A stretch of 64,000 bases of DNA from Ailurus styani (Eukaryota > Chordata > Mammalia > Carnivora > Ailuridae), in contig LNAC01000031.1 in assembly GCA_002007465.1 (NCBI GenBank), positions 1,998,070 to 2,062,069 of the forward strand, read 5' to 3'. Both the position numbers and the translations under genes were made by a program. Position 1 is the stretch's first letter. Each line of letters starts with the position of its first letter. Shown here one piece after another: positions 24,000 through 36,599 of the stretch. The notes under the pieces were generated by a model that was given only the letters and a program-made list of their open reading frames with translations, searched no databases and had not been told where the DNA came from.

Positions 24000-25690
24000 A
24001 CATGTATCCATCATTGTAATGCCATACACAATAGTTTCACTGACCTAAAAAGTCTCTTTGCTCTGTCTTTTCATCCCTCCTTTCTCTCAACTCCTGGCAA
24101 CATTGATCCTTTTACTGTCTCCATAGTTTTGCTGTTTCTAGACCGTCACAGAGCTGGAATCATACAATATGTAGCATTTTCTGAATGGCTTCTTTCATTT
24201 TGTAATGTGCAACTTAGTTTCTTCCTATCTTTTCGTGGCTTGATAGCTAATTTCTTTTTAGTGCTGAAGAAAAAACTATTTCTAGATAAAACAGTTCAGT
24301 TATCCCTTCACATACTGAAGGACGTCTTGGTTGCTTTAAAATCTGGGCAATTATGAATGAAGCTTTCGGATAAACATTCATGTGCAGGTTTCTGTGCAGG
24401 TTTCTGTATGGACCTAAGTTTTCAACTCATTTGGGTAAATATCAAAGAGAGCATATGGTAAGAGTATGTTAGTTTTGTAAAACTGTCAAATTGTCTTTCA
24501 AAGGGACTCTACTGCTGTGCATCCTCCCTAGCAGTGTGTGAGAGTTTCTGCTATTCTATGAACTTTTCAGCATTGGCGGTGTCAGACTTTCAGATTTTGG
24601 CCTTTCCGATAGGTGTGTAGGGATAGCTCCTTGTTACTTTAACTAACAACTATATCCCTAATAATGTAGGGTGTTGAGCATCTTTTCACGGGTTATTTTT
24701 AAATTTTTCCTTTTTTCACTTGCACATCTGGATTAACAATGAGTTTGAGCATCTTTTCCTATATTTCATATTCCTTTGAGTTTCTTCTGTGAATTGCCTG
24801 TTCATATAGTTTGCTCGTTTTCCTATTGCTTTTCTTATTCTATTGTTGATTTCTTAGTGATTCCTATTATTTCTTTGGGATGCTGGAAAATTAGTCTTTC
24901 ACTGGTTGAAATTATTTTAACTATCTCCTCCCACTTTATTATCTATCATTAACTTTTACATGGTATCTTTAATTGAATAAAAATTCTTTTTTAAAGATTT
25001 TATTTATTTGAGAGAGAAAGTGAGCAAGGAAGAGAGAGAACATGAGCCAGGGGGAGGGGCAAAGGGAGAGGGAGGAAGTAAGATTCTCCACTGAGCAGGA
25101 AATCAGACATGGGGCACCATCCCATCCTGGGACTCCACGATCATGACCTGAGCTGAAGGAAGATGCTTAAACTGCTGAGCCACCCAGGCGCCCCTGAACA
25201 AAAATTCTTAATGATAATCAAATCCATTGTCTTTTCCCTGCCTTATGGTTTGTACTATTGAACTTTGACTATGTCCTTTATCTGTACATTAGTCACAAGA
25301 TACTCTTCTTCATTATCTTTTCACTTTTTATGGTTTTAGATTTTACTTTTAAGTTTTTAATTAATTTGGAAACTACTTTATTCAAGGTTTTAGGTAAGGA
25401 TATAGTTTCATTTTTCTCTGTATTGTAAACTAGTTTCTGTGACACTGTATGATAATAGTCTTTCCTATTCCTATTGATTCATGGTGTAACTTTTGACCTA
25501 TATCAAGTTATTATGTAAACTTAAGGAATTTTGTGCTATATTGTTTCAGTCATCCAGCAGTCTGACACTTTATTACTGCGTTACAAGAGTGTTACTACAT
25601 GGGAGGGCAAAGCTACCCTCTTTACTGTCCTCAAAAGTGTGTGTCTTTAGGCAAATTATTTTTTTCTTTGTACATTATTTATATAGGCTT
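24000..25690 (-). mobile_element. Older antisense L1 piece
   Basis: A second start of L1 3'-region landmarks: CTGGAATCATACAATATGTA, TTTGGGTAAATATCAAAGAG, CATCCTCCCTAGCAGTG and TTGCTCGTTTTCCTATTGC. It is more diverged than the piece to its left and is split by the SINE at 24989. Confidence 0.75.
24989..25195 (-). repeat. Can-SINE
   Basis: Target-site duplication GAATAAAAATTCTT (24975-24988) and GAACAAAAATTCTT (25196-25209). The body ends CCACCCAGGCGCCCC. Confidence 0.94.
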
Positions 25691-25699
25691 TAAGGTTTC

Positions 25700-27480
25700 T
25701 AACTAATTTGTATGAATTAAAAAGATACAAGGAAAAATATACATTTAATGCAAAATTTCTCTGGTTGGTTTTGTTTTTTGGTCTATGCAAATAATTATAA
25801 AATAGTTAATGACTCCATTATAGTGATATGTTTACAGTATATTTATGCCAGTGTCAGAATTACACTGAAATTCACTGAATTACAGTGAAAATATCTTATT
25901 ATTTTAAGTTGTCCTATTTTATACTTGTTACATATTTCAGACTTAAATATATGCATAGATTTAGAAGTCTTGATTTGTAAAGAATAAGAGTCAGAAATTA
26001 AAATTTACTTCATTTATTTTACTTACTATAATAAGAAAATAGAGGAACAAAAGGTAAACTGACCTGCCCAAGTGGATATAGGTTAATTACTGGTGAAGTC
26101 AATAGTAAATACATATTTCTTTTATTTTTAAATACGTATTTCTTGGCCTTTTTATATAGTTCTGAACATATCTATGATTTATTTGCCACTTAGTCTTTCA
26201 TTCAGTTATAACAAAAGAAAACATGTTTGGCAAAATAAATTTTTCAGGTGATAAGCATTTTTTTCACATTATTTTGTTTCTAGATGACCCTCATTATGGG
26301 GTTAAATTTTCTCGTTTGAGACAACAGTACTTTTGATAAATTTGAGCAAAATTGAGAGTGGAGGTCTGACATGAGGGAGATAAAACATCTGCCATGCAAC
26401 AGGCACTACTGTTTGCCTGTCAGGGACATTTTTCCTCTTTCATTCTTGCTATCCAAGTCATAGCTGAGTAGTTTGCCTCATTTCACTGGGGAAAGGGGGA
26501 GCTACTGCTGGCTCCAGGGTAAATCCCAACTGAGCTAAACCAATCACTTGTCCTCCTTTCCTTCTACCACAGATTGGGTTAGGTATATGCAAATGCACAT
26601 ACAGGCATACAGTGCTGGCTGATGAATTATGAGGGGAAACCCAGTGTGGAGACTTCTGAGAAAGATACCTGTGTTGATAATAAAAAACACAGGAAGAGAA
26701 GCCCGTGTTCTGCTACATGATGCTTCTCTCAGAACAGCAAAAGCAACAATGCAGTGATGAAGGACACTATCTCATGTCAGACCTCTTTTTCTGTTAGAAA
26801 TCCTTAAAAATGTACCAATTCGATCTGTTCTCATCAACTGTTCGCCCTTAGCAATCCTACGGATCTTCCCCCCTTTAAGTACATTGTTTCAGTGGATGTT
26901 TTTCACCTCATTGTCCAGTAACGGTGACCTCTCCCAAATGTTTTTAGAGTCCAGTTGTCTGCTAGCACCTTGAACTCTGCTTATTTTTATCAACCTGTTT
27001 TCCTTCCTCAAACCATCTCTCCTCACCTCAGATTCTACATCGCCCATTTTCTGGTCAGTAGAATTCCAGTTAATTATGGTTTTACTCTAATAAATTACTT
27101 TATTACTAATTTACTTTAATAATTATAATTACTCCAATTATAAATGATTTGAAAAAAAGACACACAAGCAAAAACAAACCACCTCATCTATATTTCTTCA
27201 GTAATTTTAGCATTTAGGTGAATATTTAGGATGGAATTCAAGATTGTTTTTTGCTATTCTAGAAAGAAGGGGGCAAAAATAAAGGTTTACTGGTGACTAC
27301 CTGCTGTCATAAAGGGGGTTGGAGTCCTCACATTTGTGGTTGGGCTTCTCACCTCTTTTCCCCCTTCGAATGAACTTTTCTTATGTATAGGATATTTTTT
27401 TAAACCATCACCTTTCTCTCCCTCCAAGAATGCAGAGAGTTCCAAGGAATCTTCTCTATTTTAATTCTAGTCTTTGAAGC
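25700..27480. other. AT-rich intergenic stretch without genes
   Basis: A possible antisense MIR fragment lies at 26030-26110 (GACCTGCCCAAG core). The inverted-repeat-bounded segment 26361-26785 is described separately. Otherwise nothing is recognised. Confidence 0.5.
26361..26785. repeat. Segment bounded by perfect 15-bp inverted repeats
   Basis: GAGGTCTGACATGAG at 26361-26375 and its exact reverse complement at 26771-26785 enclose 395 bp without an ORF. A non-autonomous DNA-transposon relic is possible, but no family is recognised and no target-site duplication is obvious. Confidence 0.45.
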
Positions 27481-27487
27481 TATAAAA

Positions 27488-27715
27488 TGTCAACATAAAT
27501 AGGCATTCCTTTTTTTTTTTTCAGAGTGACTTTTTTTTTTTTTTTTTTTTAGGGNNNNNNNNNNNNNNNNNNNNNNNNNNNNNNNNNNNNNNNNNNNNNN
27601 NNNNNNNNNNNNNNNNNNNNNNNNNNNNNNNNNNNNNNNNNNNNNNNNNNNNNNNNNNNNNNNNNNNNNNNNNNNNNNNNNNNNNNNNNNNNNNNNNNNN
27701 NNNCCCAGGCGCCCC
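27488..27715 (-). repeat. Can-SINE containing an assembly gap
   Basis: Poly-T tracts and AGGG lie left of the gap, and CCCAGGCGCCC, the 5' end of an antisense Can-SINE, lies right of it. The N run replaces the body. Confidence 0.75.
27555..27703. other. Assembly gap, 149 N
   Basis: A continuous run of N between a poly-T tract and a SINE 5' end. Confidence 0.99.
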
Positions 27716-27939
27716 CCCCTTTTTTTTATTAACATATAATGTATTATTTGCCCCAGGGATACAGGTCTGTGAATCATCAGACTTACATATTTCACTGCAC
27801 TCACCAAAGCACAAACCCTCCCCAATGTCCATCACCCAGCCACCCTATCCCTACCCCGCTACCCCACAGAAACCCTCACTTTGTTTCATGAGATTAAGAG
27901 TCTCTTATGGTTTGTCTCCCTTCTGATCCCATCTTGCAA

Positions 27940-30900
27940 ATTTGCAAATATCTTCTCCCATTCTGTCAGTTGTCTTTTGGTTTTGTTACCTGTTTCCTTT
28001 GCTGTGCAAAAGCTTTTGATTTTGATGAAGTTCCAATAGTTCATTTTTGCCCTTGCTTCCCATGCCTTTGGTGATGTTTCTAGGAAGAAGTTGCTGCGGC
28101 TGAGGTAGAAGAGGTTACTCCCTGTGTTCTCCTCAAGGATTTTGATGGATTCCTATCTCACATTGAGGTCTTCTCATCCATTTTGAGTCTATTTTTGTGT
28201 GTGGTGTAAGGTGATGGTCCAGTTTCATTCTTCTGCATGTGGATGTCCAATTTTCCCAACACCATTTGTTGAAGAGACTGTCTTTTTTTGCCTGCTTTGT
28301 CGAAGATTAGTTGACCATAGAGTTGTGGGTTTATTTCTGGGCTCTCCATTCGGTTCCATTGATCTATGTGTCTGTTTTTGTGCCAGTACCATACTGTCTT
28401 GATGATTACAGCTTTGTAATAGAGCTTGAAGTCTGGAATTGTGATGCCACCAACTTTGATTTTCTTTTTCAACATTTCTCTGGCTATTCGGGGTCTCTTC
28501 TGGTTTCATACAAACTTTAGGATTATTTCATTTCTTTGAAAAAAATTGATGGTATTTTGATAGGGATTGCATTAAATGTGTAGATTTCTTTAGGTAGCAT
28601 AGACATTTTCACAATATTTGTTCATTCAGTCTATGAGCATGGAACATTTTTCCACTTCTTTGGGTCTTCCTCAATTTCTTTCATGAGTACTTTATAGTTT
28701 TCTGAGTACAGAGTCATTGCCTCTTTGGTTAGGTTTATTCCTAGGTATCTTATGGTTTTGGGTGCAATTGTAAATGGGATTGACTCCTTAATTTCTCTTT
28801 CTTCTCTGTTGCTGTTTAGAAATGCAACTGATTTCTGTGCATTGATTTTATATCCTGACACTTTACTGAATTCCTGTATGAGTTCTAGCACTTTTGGAGT
28901 GGAATCTTCTGGATTTTCCACATAAAGTATCCTATCATCTGCAGAGAGTGAGAGTTTGACTTCTTCTTTGCTGATTCAGATGCCTTTTATTTCTTTTTGT
29001 TGTCTCATCGCTGAGGTGAGGACTTCTAGTACTATGTTGAATAGCAGTGGTGATAGTGGACATCTCGGCTGTGTTCCTGACATTAGGGGAAAAGCTCTCA
29101 GTTTTTCCCCATCGAGAATGATATGTGCTGTGGGTTTTTCATAGATGGCTTTGCTGATATTGAGGTATGTACCCTCTATGCCTACACTGTGAAGAGTCCT
29201 AATCAAGAAAGGATGCTGTACTTTGTCAAATGCTTTTTCAGCATCTATTGAGAGGATCATACGGTTCTTGATCTTTCTTTTATTAATGTATTGTATCACA
29301 CTGATTGATTTGCAGATGTTGAACCAACCTTGCAGCCCAGGAATAAATCCCACTTGGTCGTGGTGAACAATCCTTTTAATGTCCTGTTGGATCCTATTGG
29401 CTAATATTTTGGTGAGAATTTTTGCATCCATGTTCATCAAGGATATTGGTCTGTAGTTCTCCTTTTTGATGGGGGTCTTTGTCTGGTTTTGGGATCAAGG
29501 TAATGCTGGCCTCATAAAATGAGTTTGGAAGTTTTCCTTCCATTTCTATTTTTTGGAACAGTTTTAGGAGAATAGATATTCTTTTTTTTTTTTGAAAGAT
29601 TTTATTTATTTATTTGACAGAGAGAGACACAGTGAGAGAAGGAACACAAGGAGGAGGAGTGGTAGAGGGATAAGCAGACTTCCAGCCCAGCAGGGAGCCC
29701 GATGCAGGGTTTGATCCCAGGACCCTCGGATCATGACCTGAGCTGAAGGTAGACATTTAATGACTGAGCCACCCAGGCACCCCAGGTATTAATTCTTCTT
29801 TAAATGTTTGGTAGAATTCCCCTGGGAAGCCATCTGGCCTTGGGGTCTTGTTTTTTTGGGAGATTTTTGATGACTGCTTCAATCTCCTTACTAGTTATGG
29901 GTCTGTTCAGATTTTCTATTTCTTCCTGGGTCCGTTTTGGTCATTTACATGTCTCTAGGAATGCATCCATTTCTTCCAGATTGTCAAATTTGCTGGTGTA
30001 TAGTTGCTCATAATATGTTCTTATACTTATTTGTATTTCTTTGGTTTGGTTGTGATCTCTCCTCTTTCATGGATGATTTTATTAATTTGGGTCCTTTATC
30101 TTTTCTTTTTGATAAGTCTGGCCAGGGGTTTATCAATCTTATTAATTCTTTCAAAGAACCAGTTCCTAGTTTCGTTGATTTGTTCTACTGTTATTTTGGT
30201 TTCTATTTCATTGATTTCTGCTTTGATCTCTATTATTTCTCTTCTCTTGCTTGGTTTAGGTTTTCTTTGCTGTTCTTTCTCCAGCTCCTTTAGGTGTAGT
30301 GTTAGGTTGTGTACTTGAGAACTTTCTTGTTTCTTGAGAAAGACTGGTATTGCTATATACTTTCCTCTTTGGACTGCCTTTGCTGGGCATCCCAAAGATT
30401 TAGAGCAGTTGTGTTTTCATTTTCATTTCCATGAATTTTAAAACTTCTTTAATTTCCTCATTGGTCCATTCATTCTTTAGTAGGATGCTCTTTAGCCTCC
30501 ATATGTTTGAGTTCTTTCCAACTTTCCTCTTGTGATTACGTTCTAGTTTCAGAGCATTGTGATCTGAAAATATGGAGGGAATGATCCCAATCTTTTGGTA
30601 CCAGTTGAGACCTGATTTGTGACCCAGGATGTGGTCTATTCTGGAGAATGTTCCTTGTGCACTAGAGAAGAATGTGCATTCTGTTGTTTTGGGATGGAAT
30701 GTTCTGAATATATCTGTGATGTCCAACTGGTCCAGTGTGTCATTTAAAGCTTTTATTTCCTTGTTGATCTTTTGTTTAGATGATTTGTCCATTTCAGTAA
30801 GGGGGTGTTAAAGTCCCCTACTATTGTTGTATTATTGTTGATGTGTTTCTTTGATTTTGTTATTAATTGGTTTATATAATTGGCTGCTCCCATGTTAAGG

Positions 30901-31265
30901 GCACAAATATTTAAAATTGTTAGCTCTTGTTGTACAGACCCTTTAAATATGATATAGTGTCCTTCCTCATCTCTTATTATAGTCTTTGGCTTAAAATCTA
31001 ATTTATCTGATATAAGGCTTGCCACCCCAGCTTTCTTTTGATGTCCATTGGCATGGTAAAATGTTTTCCACCCCCTCACGTTAAATCTGGAGGTGTTTTG
31101 GGTCTGAAATGAGTTTCTTGTAGACAGCACAACAATGGGACTTGTTTTTTTATCCATTATGATACCCTATGTCTTTTGATTGGGGCATTTAGCCCATATA
31201 CATTCAGGGTAACTATTGAAAGATAAGAATTTAGTACCATTGTATTGCCTATAAGGTGACTGTTA
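27940..31265 (-). pseudogene. L1 ORF2 (endonuclease and reverse transcriptase), broken
   Basis: The endonuclease is visible at 30400-31157, with KAGVASLISDK, GDFNTPLL and the catalytic SDH near 30560. The RT is visible at 28631-29440, with [22 protein letters not shown] and [14 protein letters not shown]. The active-site FADD box reads SADD near 28945. Frameshifts separate at least five open segments, a Can-SINE interrupts at 29583-29783, and the C-terminal zinc-knuckle part is missing after about 27940. Confidence 0.9.
29583..29783 (-). repeat. Can-SINE inside L1 ORF2
   Basis: GAAAGATTTTATTTATTTAT to GAGCCACCCAGGCACCCC, within antisense ORF2 sequence that continues on both sides. Confidence 0.93.
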
Positions 31266-31319
31266 CTGTGTATTTTCTCTGTTCCTTTCTGGTATGATAC
31301 TTTTAGGCTCTCTTTTTGC

Positions 31320-32217
31320 TTAGAGGACCCCTTTAAATATTTCCCCTAGGGCTGCTTTGATGTCTGAAAATTCTTTTAATTTTTGTTTGTCCTGGAAGGT
31401 TTTATCTCTCCTTCTATTTTCAATGACAGCCTAGCTGGATATAGTATTCTTGGCTTCATATTTTTCTCATTTAGTTCTCCGAATATATCATGCCAGTCCT
31501 TTCTGGACTGCCAGGTCTCTATGGATAGGTTTGCTGCCAATCTAATATTTCTACCATTGTATGTTACAGACCTATTGTCCCGAGCTGCTTTCAGGATTTT
31601 CTCTTTGTCACTAAGACTTGTAAGTTTTACTATTAGATGATGGCATGTGGACCTGTATTTATTGATTTTGAGGGGTGTTTTTGTGCCTCCTGGATTTTGA
31701 TGCTTGTTCCCTTCACCAAATAGGGAAATTCTCTACTATAATTTGCTCCAATATACCTTGTGCCCCTCTCTTTCTTTCTTGTTCTGGGATCCCAATTATT
31801 CTAATATTGTTTCATTTTATGGTATCACTTACCTCTCGAATTCTCCCCTCATGGTCCAGTAGTTGTTTGTCTCTCTTTTGCTCAGCTTCTTTTTTCTCCA
31901 TCATTTGGTCTTCTATATCACTAATTCTCTCTTCTGCCTCATTTATCCTAGCAGTAAGAGCCTCCATTTTTTTTATTTTACTGCATCTCATTAATAGCCT
32001 TTTTGATTTCAACTTGGTTAGATTTTAGTTCTTTTATTTGTCCAGAAAGGGATTCTCTAATATCTTCCATGCTTTTTTTGAGCCCAACTTGCACCTTGAT
32101 AATTGTCACTCTGAACTCTAGTTCTGACATATTACTAATGTCCATATTGATTAGGTCCCTAGCCCTTGGTACTGCCTCTTGTTCTTTTTTTAGTGGTGAG
32201 TTTTTCCGCCTTGTCAT
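31320..32217 (-). pseudogene. L1 ORF1 (RNA-binding coiled-coil protein), broken
   Basis: Starts MTRRKNSPLKKEQEAV, the usual carnivore L1 ORF1 start. A coiled-coil heptad region follows (ARINEAEERISDIEDQ). A frameshift near 31990, in a T-run, divides the first 79 codons from the coiled coil. A Trp-to-stop change near 31812 cuts the frame just before the RRM-like part (RIIGIPEQE). The C-terminal domain (ETWQSRK, PRILYPARLS) is readable down to the TAA at 31320-31322. Confidence 0.88.
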
Positions 32218-33949
32218 TTTATCCAGATAAGAATAGATGAATGAGAGAACAAAATACTAAAAGAGTAGCAATTACCCTAGAAAAATATACAATAACCAAA
32301 TCAGAAGAGACCCGAAACTGGAGGGAGGAAAAAGGGGGGAAAAAAGAAAAAAATATATATATATTAGACTGGTGAATTGAACAGAGCAACACACTTGATT
32401 TGGGGTGTATTTTGGTCTGTTAGAAGAAACTACCTCCCAAAATTTTAAAGAAAGAAAAACATATATATACAAAAATAAGGGTAAACACGATGAAGGGATG
32501 GAATATGACTATAAAGATGAAAAGTAAAAAAGATTCTAAAAAGGAATTGATAAGATAAGAAATTGGTTAAAAAAGAAAAAAAAAGGGGGGGGGAAGAATG
32601 TGATCAGGCTGGAGACTAGAACAAAGCCATGCACTAGTTTTAGGGTATATTTTGATCTATTAGAAGAAATTGTATCCCAAAATGTTAAAGAAAAACCTAT
32701 ATGTATACAAAAAATAAGGTTAAATACAATGAATGGATAAAATATGACTATAACAATGAAAATTTAAAAAGGTTTTTAAAAAGGTATTGATAAGATAAAA
32801 TAGTTTAAAAACATTAAAATAGAGAAGAGGAAAAATTTTAAAAAGAGAATAAGAAAAAAAAATTAACTTTGAAAGACTATAGGATCATAGGAAAAAAGCC
32901 ATGAATTCTATGTGTTGCTTTCCCCTAGCTCTGGAGTCCTGCAGTTCTCATTGATTAGTGAACTTGGTCTTGGCTGGGTGTTCTAGCTGATCTTCTGAGG
33001 GAGGGCCTGTTGCAGTGATTCTCAAATGTCTTTTCCTGAGGTGGAATTACACCACCCTTGCCAGGGACCAGGCTAAGTAATCTGCTCAGATTTGCTCTCG
33101 GAAGATTTTGTTCCCTGAATGCTTTCCATACAGCTGTGGAGGATGGGAATGAAAATGGCAGCCTCCCACTCTCCAGTCCCAGAGGAGCCGAGAGCTCGGT
33201 CCCCACTCTTCAGTGAGTCCTCAGAGAAAAGCAGTCAATCCCTCCCATCTCCCTGGTCTCTGGCCGCAGTCCAGAGCCGAGTCCGAGCTCACTCGGCCTG
33301 TGGTTGAGCATTTCTATCTCTGGTGCACGGCCCCGTTTGGAGTCTCCAAACCCAGCAGATTCCTGCAGCACACTCCCACGCTCCTCCCAAAGGAGGAAGG
33401 TGAGTCTCCCCGGATCTGCCACTTGTGGTGTCCCTGCTCAAAGAGCAGTGGCCTGACCATGCCTTGGATCACCGTTTAAGGTAACCCCAAGCTGAGAGTC
33501 CACCCCTCGGCTCTGTCTCTGCAGCCCTCTTCCCCACTCTGATACATGGGAGCTCTGCCACACTCAGACACCCCTGGTCTTTTTGTGACCCCGAGGGTCC
33601 TGAAACCACATTGTCCCTGTGAGGGCTCCACCCCCTGCTTAGCCTCTGGAGCGATGTCCCTCAGTGGAGTGACTTCTAAAAGTTATAATTTTGTGCTCTG
33701 CTGCTTTCTCACTTGCCAGGAGCTGGCTCCTCCCCCTGTGGTCTATCTTCCCATCACTTTGGATTCACTTCTCCACACATCCTACCTTCTGGAAAGTGGT
33801 CAATTTTCTGTTCCTAGAATTGCTGCTCTCTTCTCTTCTATCTCCTGTTGAGTTTGTAGGTGTTCAGATGGTTTGATAACTATCTGGCAGAACTCCTGGA
33901 ACCTCATGATATTTCGGTCTCCTACTCCTCTGCCATCTTGCTCCTCCTG
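32218..33949 (-). promoter_or_regulatory. L1 5' UTR
   Basis: A GC-richer block (32950-33900) ends in the L1 5' terminus, then a T-rich block on the L1 strand (32270-32880) precedes the ORF1 start at 32217. By L1 biology this would be the internal promoter. ORFs in it on both strands (33119-33876 and others) are incidental. Confidence 0.75.
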
Positions 33950-36425
33950 CTAAATAGGCAGTTCTTTAAAGAAGAGATTGAAATTTTAATTAGGTAACTA
34001 ATAACACCAGAATTGGTGGTGGTATATTAAATAGTAATGAACAGATGTTAATACATTGACAAATTTCTACTTGAGGATGCACAGTGGGCTATAAATATAA
34101 ATAAGTTTGAGATTCTCTGGTAATCATGCATAATACAGCTGGGACCACTCTGCTCACCTCCAATAACAGAGACTGCTATGGCCAAGCTTGCTCTTTGTGA
34201 CTGTATGAGTCAGGGTTTTCCAGAGAATCAATGTCTATCTCTTTCTCTGTCCATACCTACCCAGTTTCCTACCTATCTACTCATTTAAATATTAATCACA
34301 TCTAAAAATACCTTCACAGCAACATCTATACTAGTGTTTGATCATAGCCTCGGCTAGTTGGTGTAAAAATTAACCATCACGGTGACCCTGCCACTCCTTG
34401 GCTGGAGCTAATTGAGAAAAGATGTACACTTCAAACTTGGACTAATCAGGTTTATGGAAATTTATTGTGAGAGTCTTAGGAACTCTTACAGGTTTTCATT
34501 GACCCCTTGTCCTAGAAAGTTATATATTGGAAAACTTCAAAGGAACAGAAGAATGAAGGAGACGTGGGGAGAGCAGGAGGAATAAGGGACTATGCATCCC
34601 CAGAGTGGCCTAGTGGATTATCTTATTAGGCTTGGCTGTATTTCCTGCCCTGAGATTTTGTGGGATAATAGAGTTGTTGGGTTTTTTTTTAATGAATCTT
34701 TGTCTGTTTAAGTTACTTTAAGTGAGTTCTTATTCTTTTCACCAAGCAATCCCTAAGATACCATTTACACATATCCTACTTTTTTTTTCCTCATTTGAGT
34801 GGTCAACAACCATCAGAAGCTGCTAAGGAATCTGCTAAGAACAGAGAAAGTTGTATTGGAATTGATATTATTAGATTTAAATTTTTGACCTTGGCAAGTT
34901 TCAGTCAAGGGGAAGGACATTACTCCACATGGAATAGGTTGAAGAAAGCATGTGAGGTGAGGAATAGAAACTGTGACTGTGAATAGCTCTTTCAAGATGT
35001 TTAATGATGAAGGGGAACAGAGAAATAAATCATTATCTACAGGGTAATGTGGAATACAAAGACAATTTTTATTTAGGAGGTGGAGGTTATTTGATTGAAA
35101 GAGAAGCAAATACCTGAGGATATGTCTTGTAAGAAAGGTAAACAACATGGTGGTGAGGAGAGGGGGTAATCGCACTGATCAAGTCTCTGGGAACATGAGA
35201 GTGTCAGAGTTTGAGAGCACATGAGGAGAAGCTGGTCCTCTGCACAGCAGAACAAGTGAGCGTGGCATTGCTGCCTGGCTGTGATTGCTGACAGGCCAGT
35301 ATTCGTGGAGGCTGCATCTGTTTGCTCCTCATAAGCCAGGTATAATCACCTGAGGAAGGGAGAAGAGGAGCAAGTTTAATAAAGATAAACAAGGGTGAAA
35401 TATATCTCTTAGAGAGTAGGAAAGAAAACACTTAGGAAGATATATGTGATGGCATTGCTGTTACTGAGTAAATAAAAATGACTAAGATACCCTAAGTGAC
35501 CCCCTGGGACTATAATCTGTATATCCTAGTTGCTGACAGCACTGGGGCATGGGGGCCCTTAGGGCAGAGGTAGGAGGAAGGGGACAAGGGGGGAGGGAGC
35601 TGTGTGTGGAGGCTTGAACGAAGGTAAAGCTCCACAGTTACCCTGAGAACAACCTGAAACTATAGGCTGTTGTTGCATTCAATTGATGGACTGTCTGTAT
35701 TGTGTCTCTGGACTCTTATGTATGGTCTGGATGTCTGTGGAAAGCAGAAATCTTGTTACTTGTTCAATACCAAATCACAATTATTGAAGGCAAGTAAACT
35801 GATTTTTTTCGATCCATTTGGGTTGTCATATTCTAACTTTCAAAATCATTTTAGTATACTCACATTTCATAAAACTAGTAAGAATATGTAAGATGTAGTC
35901 ATCTCTACAAGTTGCTATTTATTCAATGTAACAAGAAGGAAGTGCAATATCCGTGTTTCCAAAACACCTCATTGTCCAAATTATGTGTTCCATCATCATA
36001 ACCACAAGAGGGCAGTGTGACTCCACCCATTAACCTTAGCAGGTGTTTTGCAAAATTTGCGCTCTCAGACCTTTAAAAATAATTTCAAAAAACGGTGAAT
36101 CCCCACAGAGAATTAATAACTAAATTTAAGATCTTTAAAATTAAATATCTTTAATTTGACATTTAAAAATTTTCCAGATATGGACATATTTTTTATGTAA
36201 CAAAAGATCGTTTCTGGTATATTTTATATATTGACATTTTAAAATAAAATGTATATCACTTTTTCCATATAGCCAAAGAAATCTAAATGCATGACAATTT
36301 GCTAGCCATCACCATCCATTTAAAAGTTAGATGGTGGGGAGCAAAGGGCAGGCCCAAGGAACTTGTGCTTTCTATGAATAGTACTCCTCTACTCCTGCTC
36401 TGCTTGGCCTCATCCTTGTACCTAT
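33950..36425. other. Intergenic stretch, no gene seen
   Basis: 34200-34400 (GAGTCAGGGTTTTCCAGAGA) and 34800-35200 (CTCTTTCAAGATGTTTAATG, then AGAGAAATAAATC) resemble old interspersed repeats whose families I cannot name with confidence. The candidate CTCF motif at 36002 lies near the right end. Confidence 0.4.
36002..36015 (+). promoter_or_regulatory. Candidate CTCF-binding motif
   Basis: CCACAAGAGGGCAG fits the CTCF core pattern CCASYAGRKGGCRS with one mismatch. Motif match only; occupancy cannot be known from sequence. Confidence 0.45.
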
Positions 36426-36599
36426 TTTTTAAAGATTTTATTTGTTTATTTGAGAGAGAAAGAGGGAGAAAGAGAAGAGCAAGGGCAGAGGGAGAGGGAG
36501 AAGCAGATGCCGCGCTGAGTGGGGAACCTATCCCAGGACCCTGAGATCATGAACAGAGTCAAAGACAGATCTTAACAGACTGAGCCACCCAAGGGCCCC
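36426..36599 (-). repeat. Can-SINE
   Basis: TTTTAAAGATTTTATTTGTT, a GA-rich run, and GAGCCACCCAAGGGCCCC. Confidence 0.92.

Larger units (their letters stand above)
27720..33949 (-). mobile_element. 5'-complete L1 with broken ORFs
   Basis: The right end is the reverse complement of GGAGGAGCAAGATGGCAGAG, the canonical carnivore-type L1 5' start. The 5' UTR (32218-33949), ORF1 (31320-32217), ORF2 (to about 27940) and a 3' UTR end (from 27720, TTTATTAACATATAATGTAT) follow in order. About 6.2 kb includes one Can-SINE at 29583-29783. The ORF2 3' part appears deleted, because text joins abruptly to 3' UTR near 27900-27940. The element cannot be mobile. Confidence 0.93.

Noticed and set aside
29804..30318. 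Hydrophobic + strand ORFs of 69-118 codons resembling membrane proteins
   Set aside because: They are antisense to L1 ORF2 between the endonuclease and RT; the hydrophobicity comes from A-rich L1 sense sequence.
31383..32230. Several hydrophobic + strand ORFs
   Set aside because: They are antisense to L1 ORF1, whose coiled-coil and C-terminal motifs are read on the - strand.
33119..33876. GC-richer ORFs as a possible CpG-island promoter or gene
   Set aside because: The block is the L1 5' UTR, ending in the canonical L1 5' terminus at about 33949.
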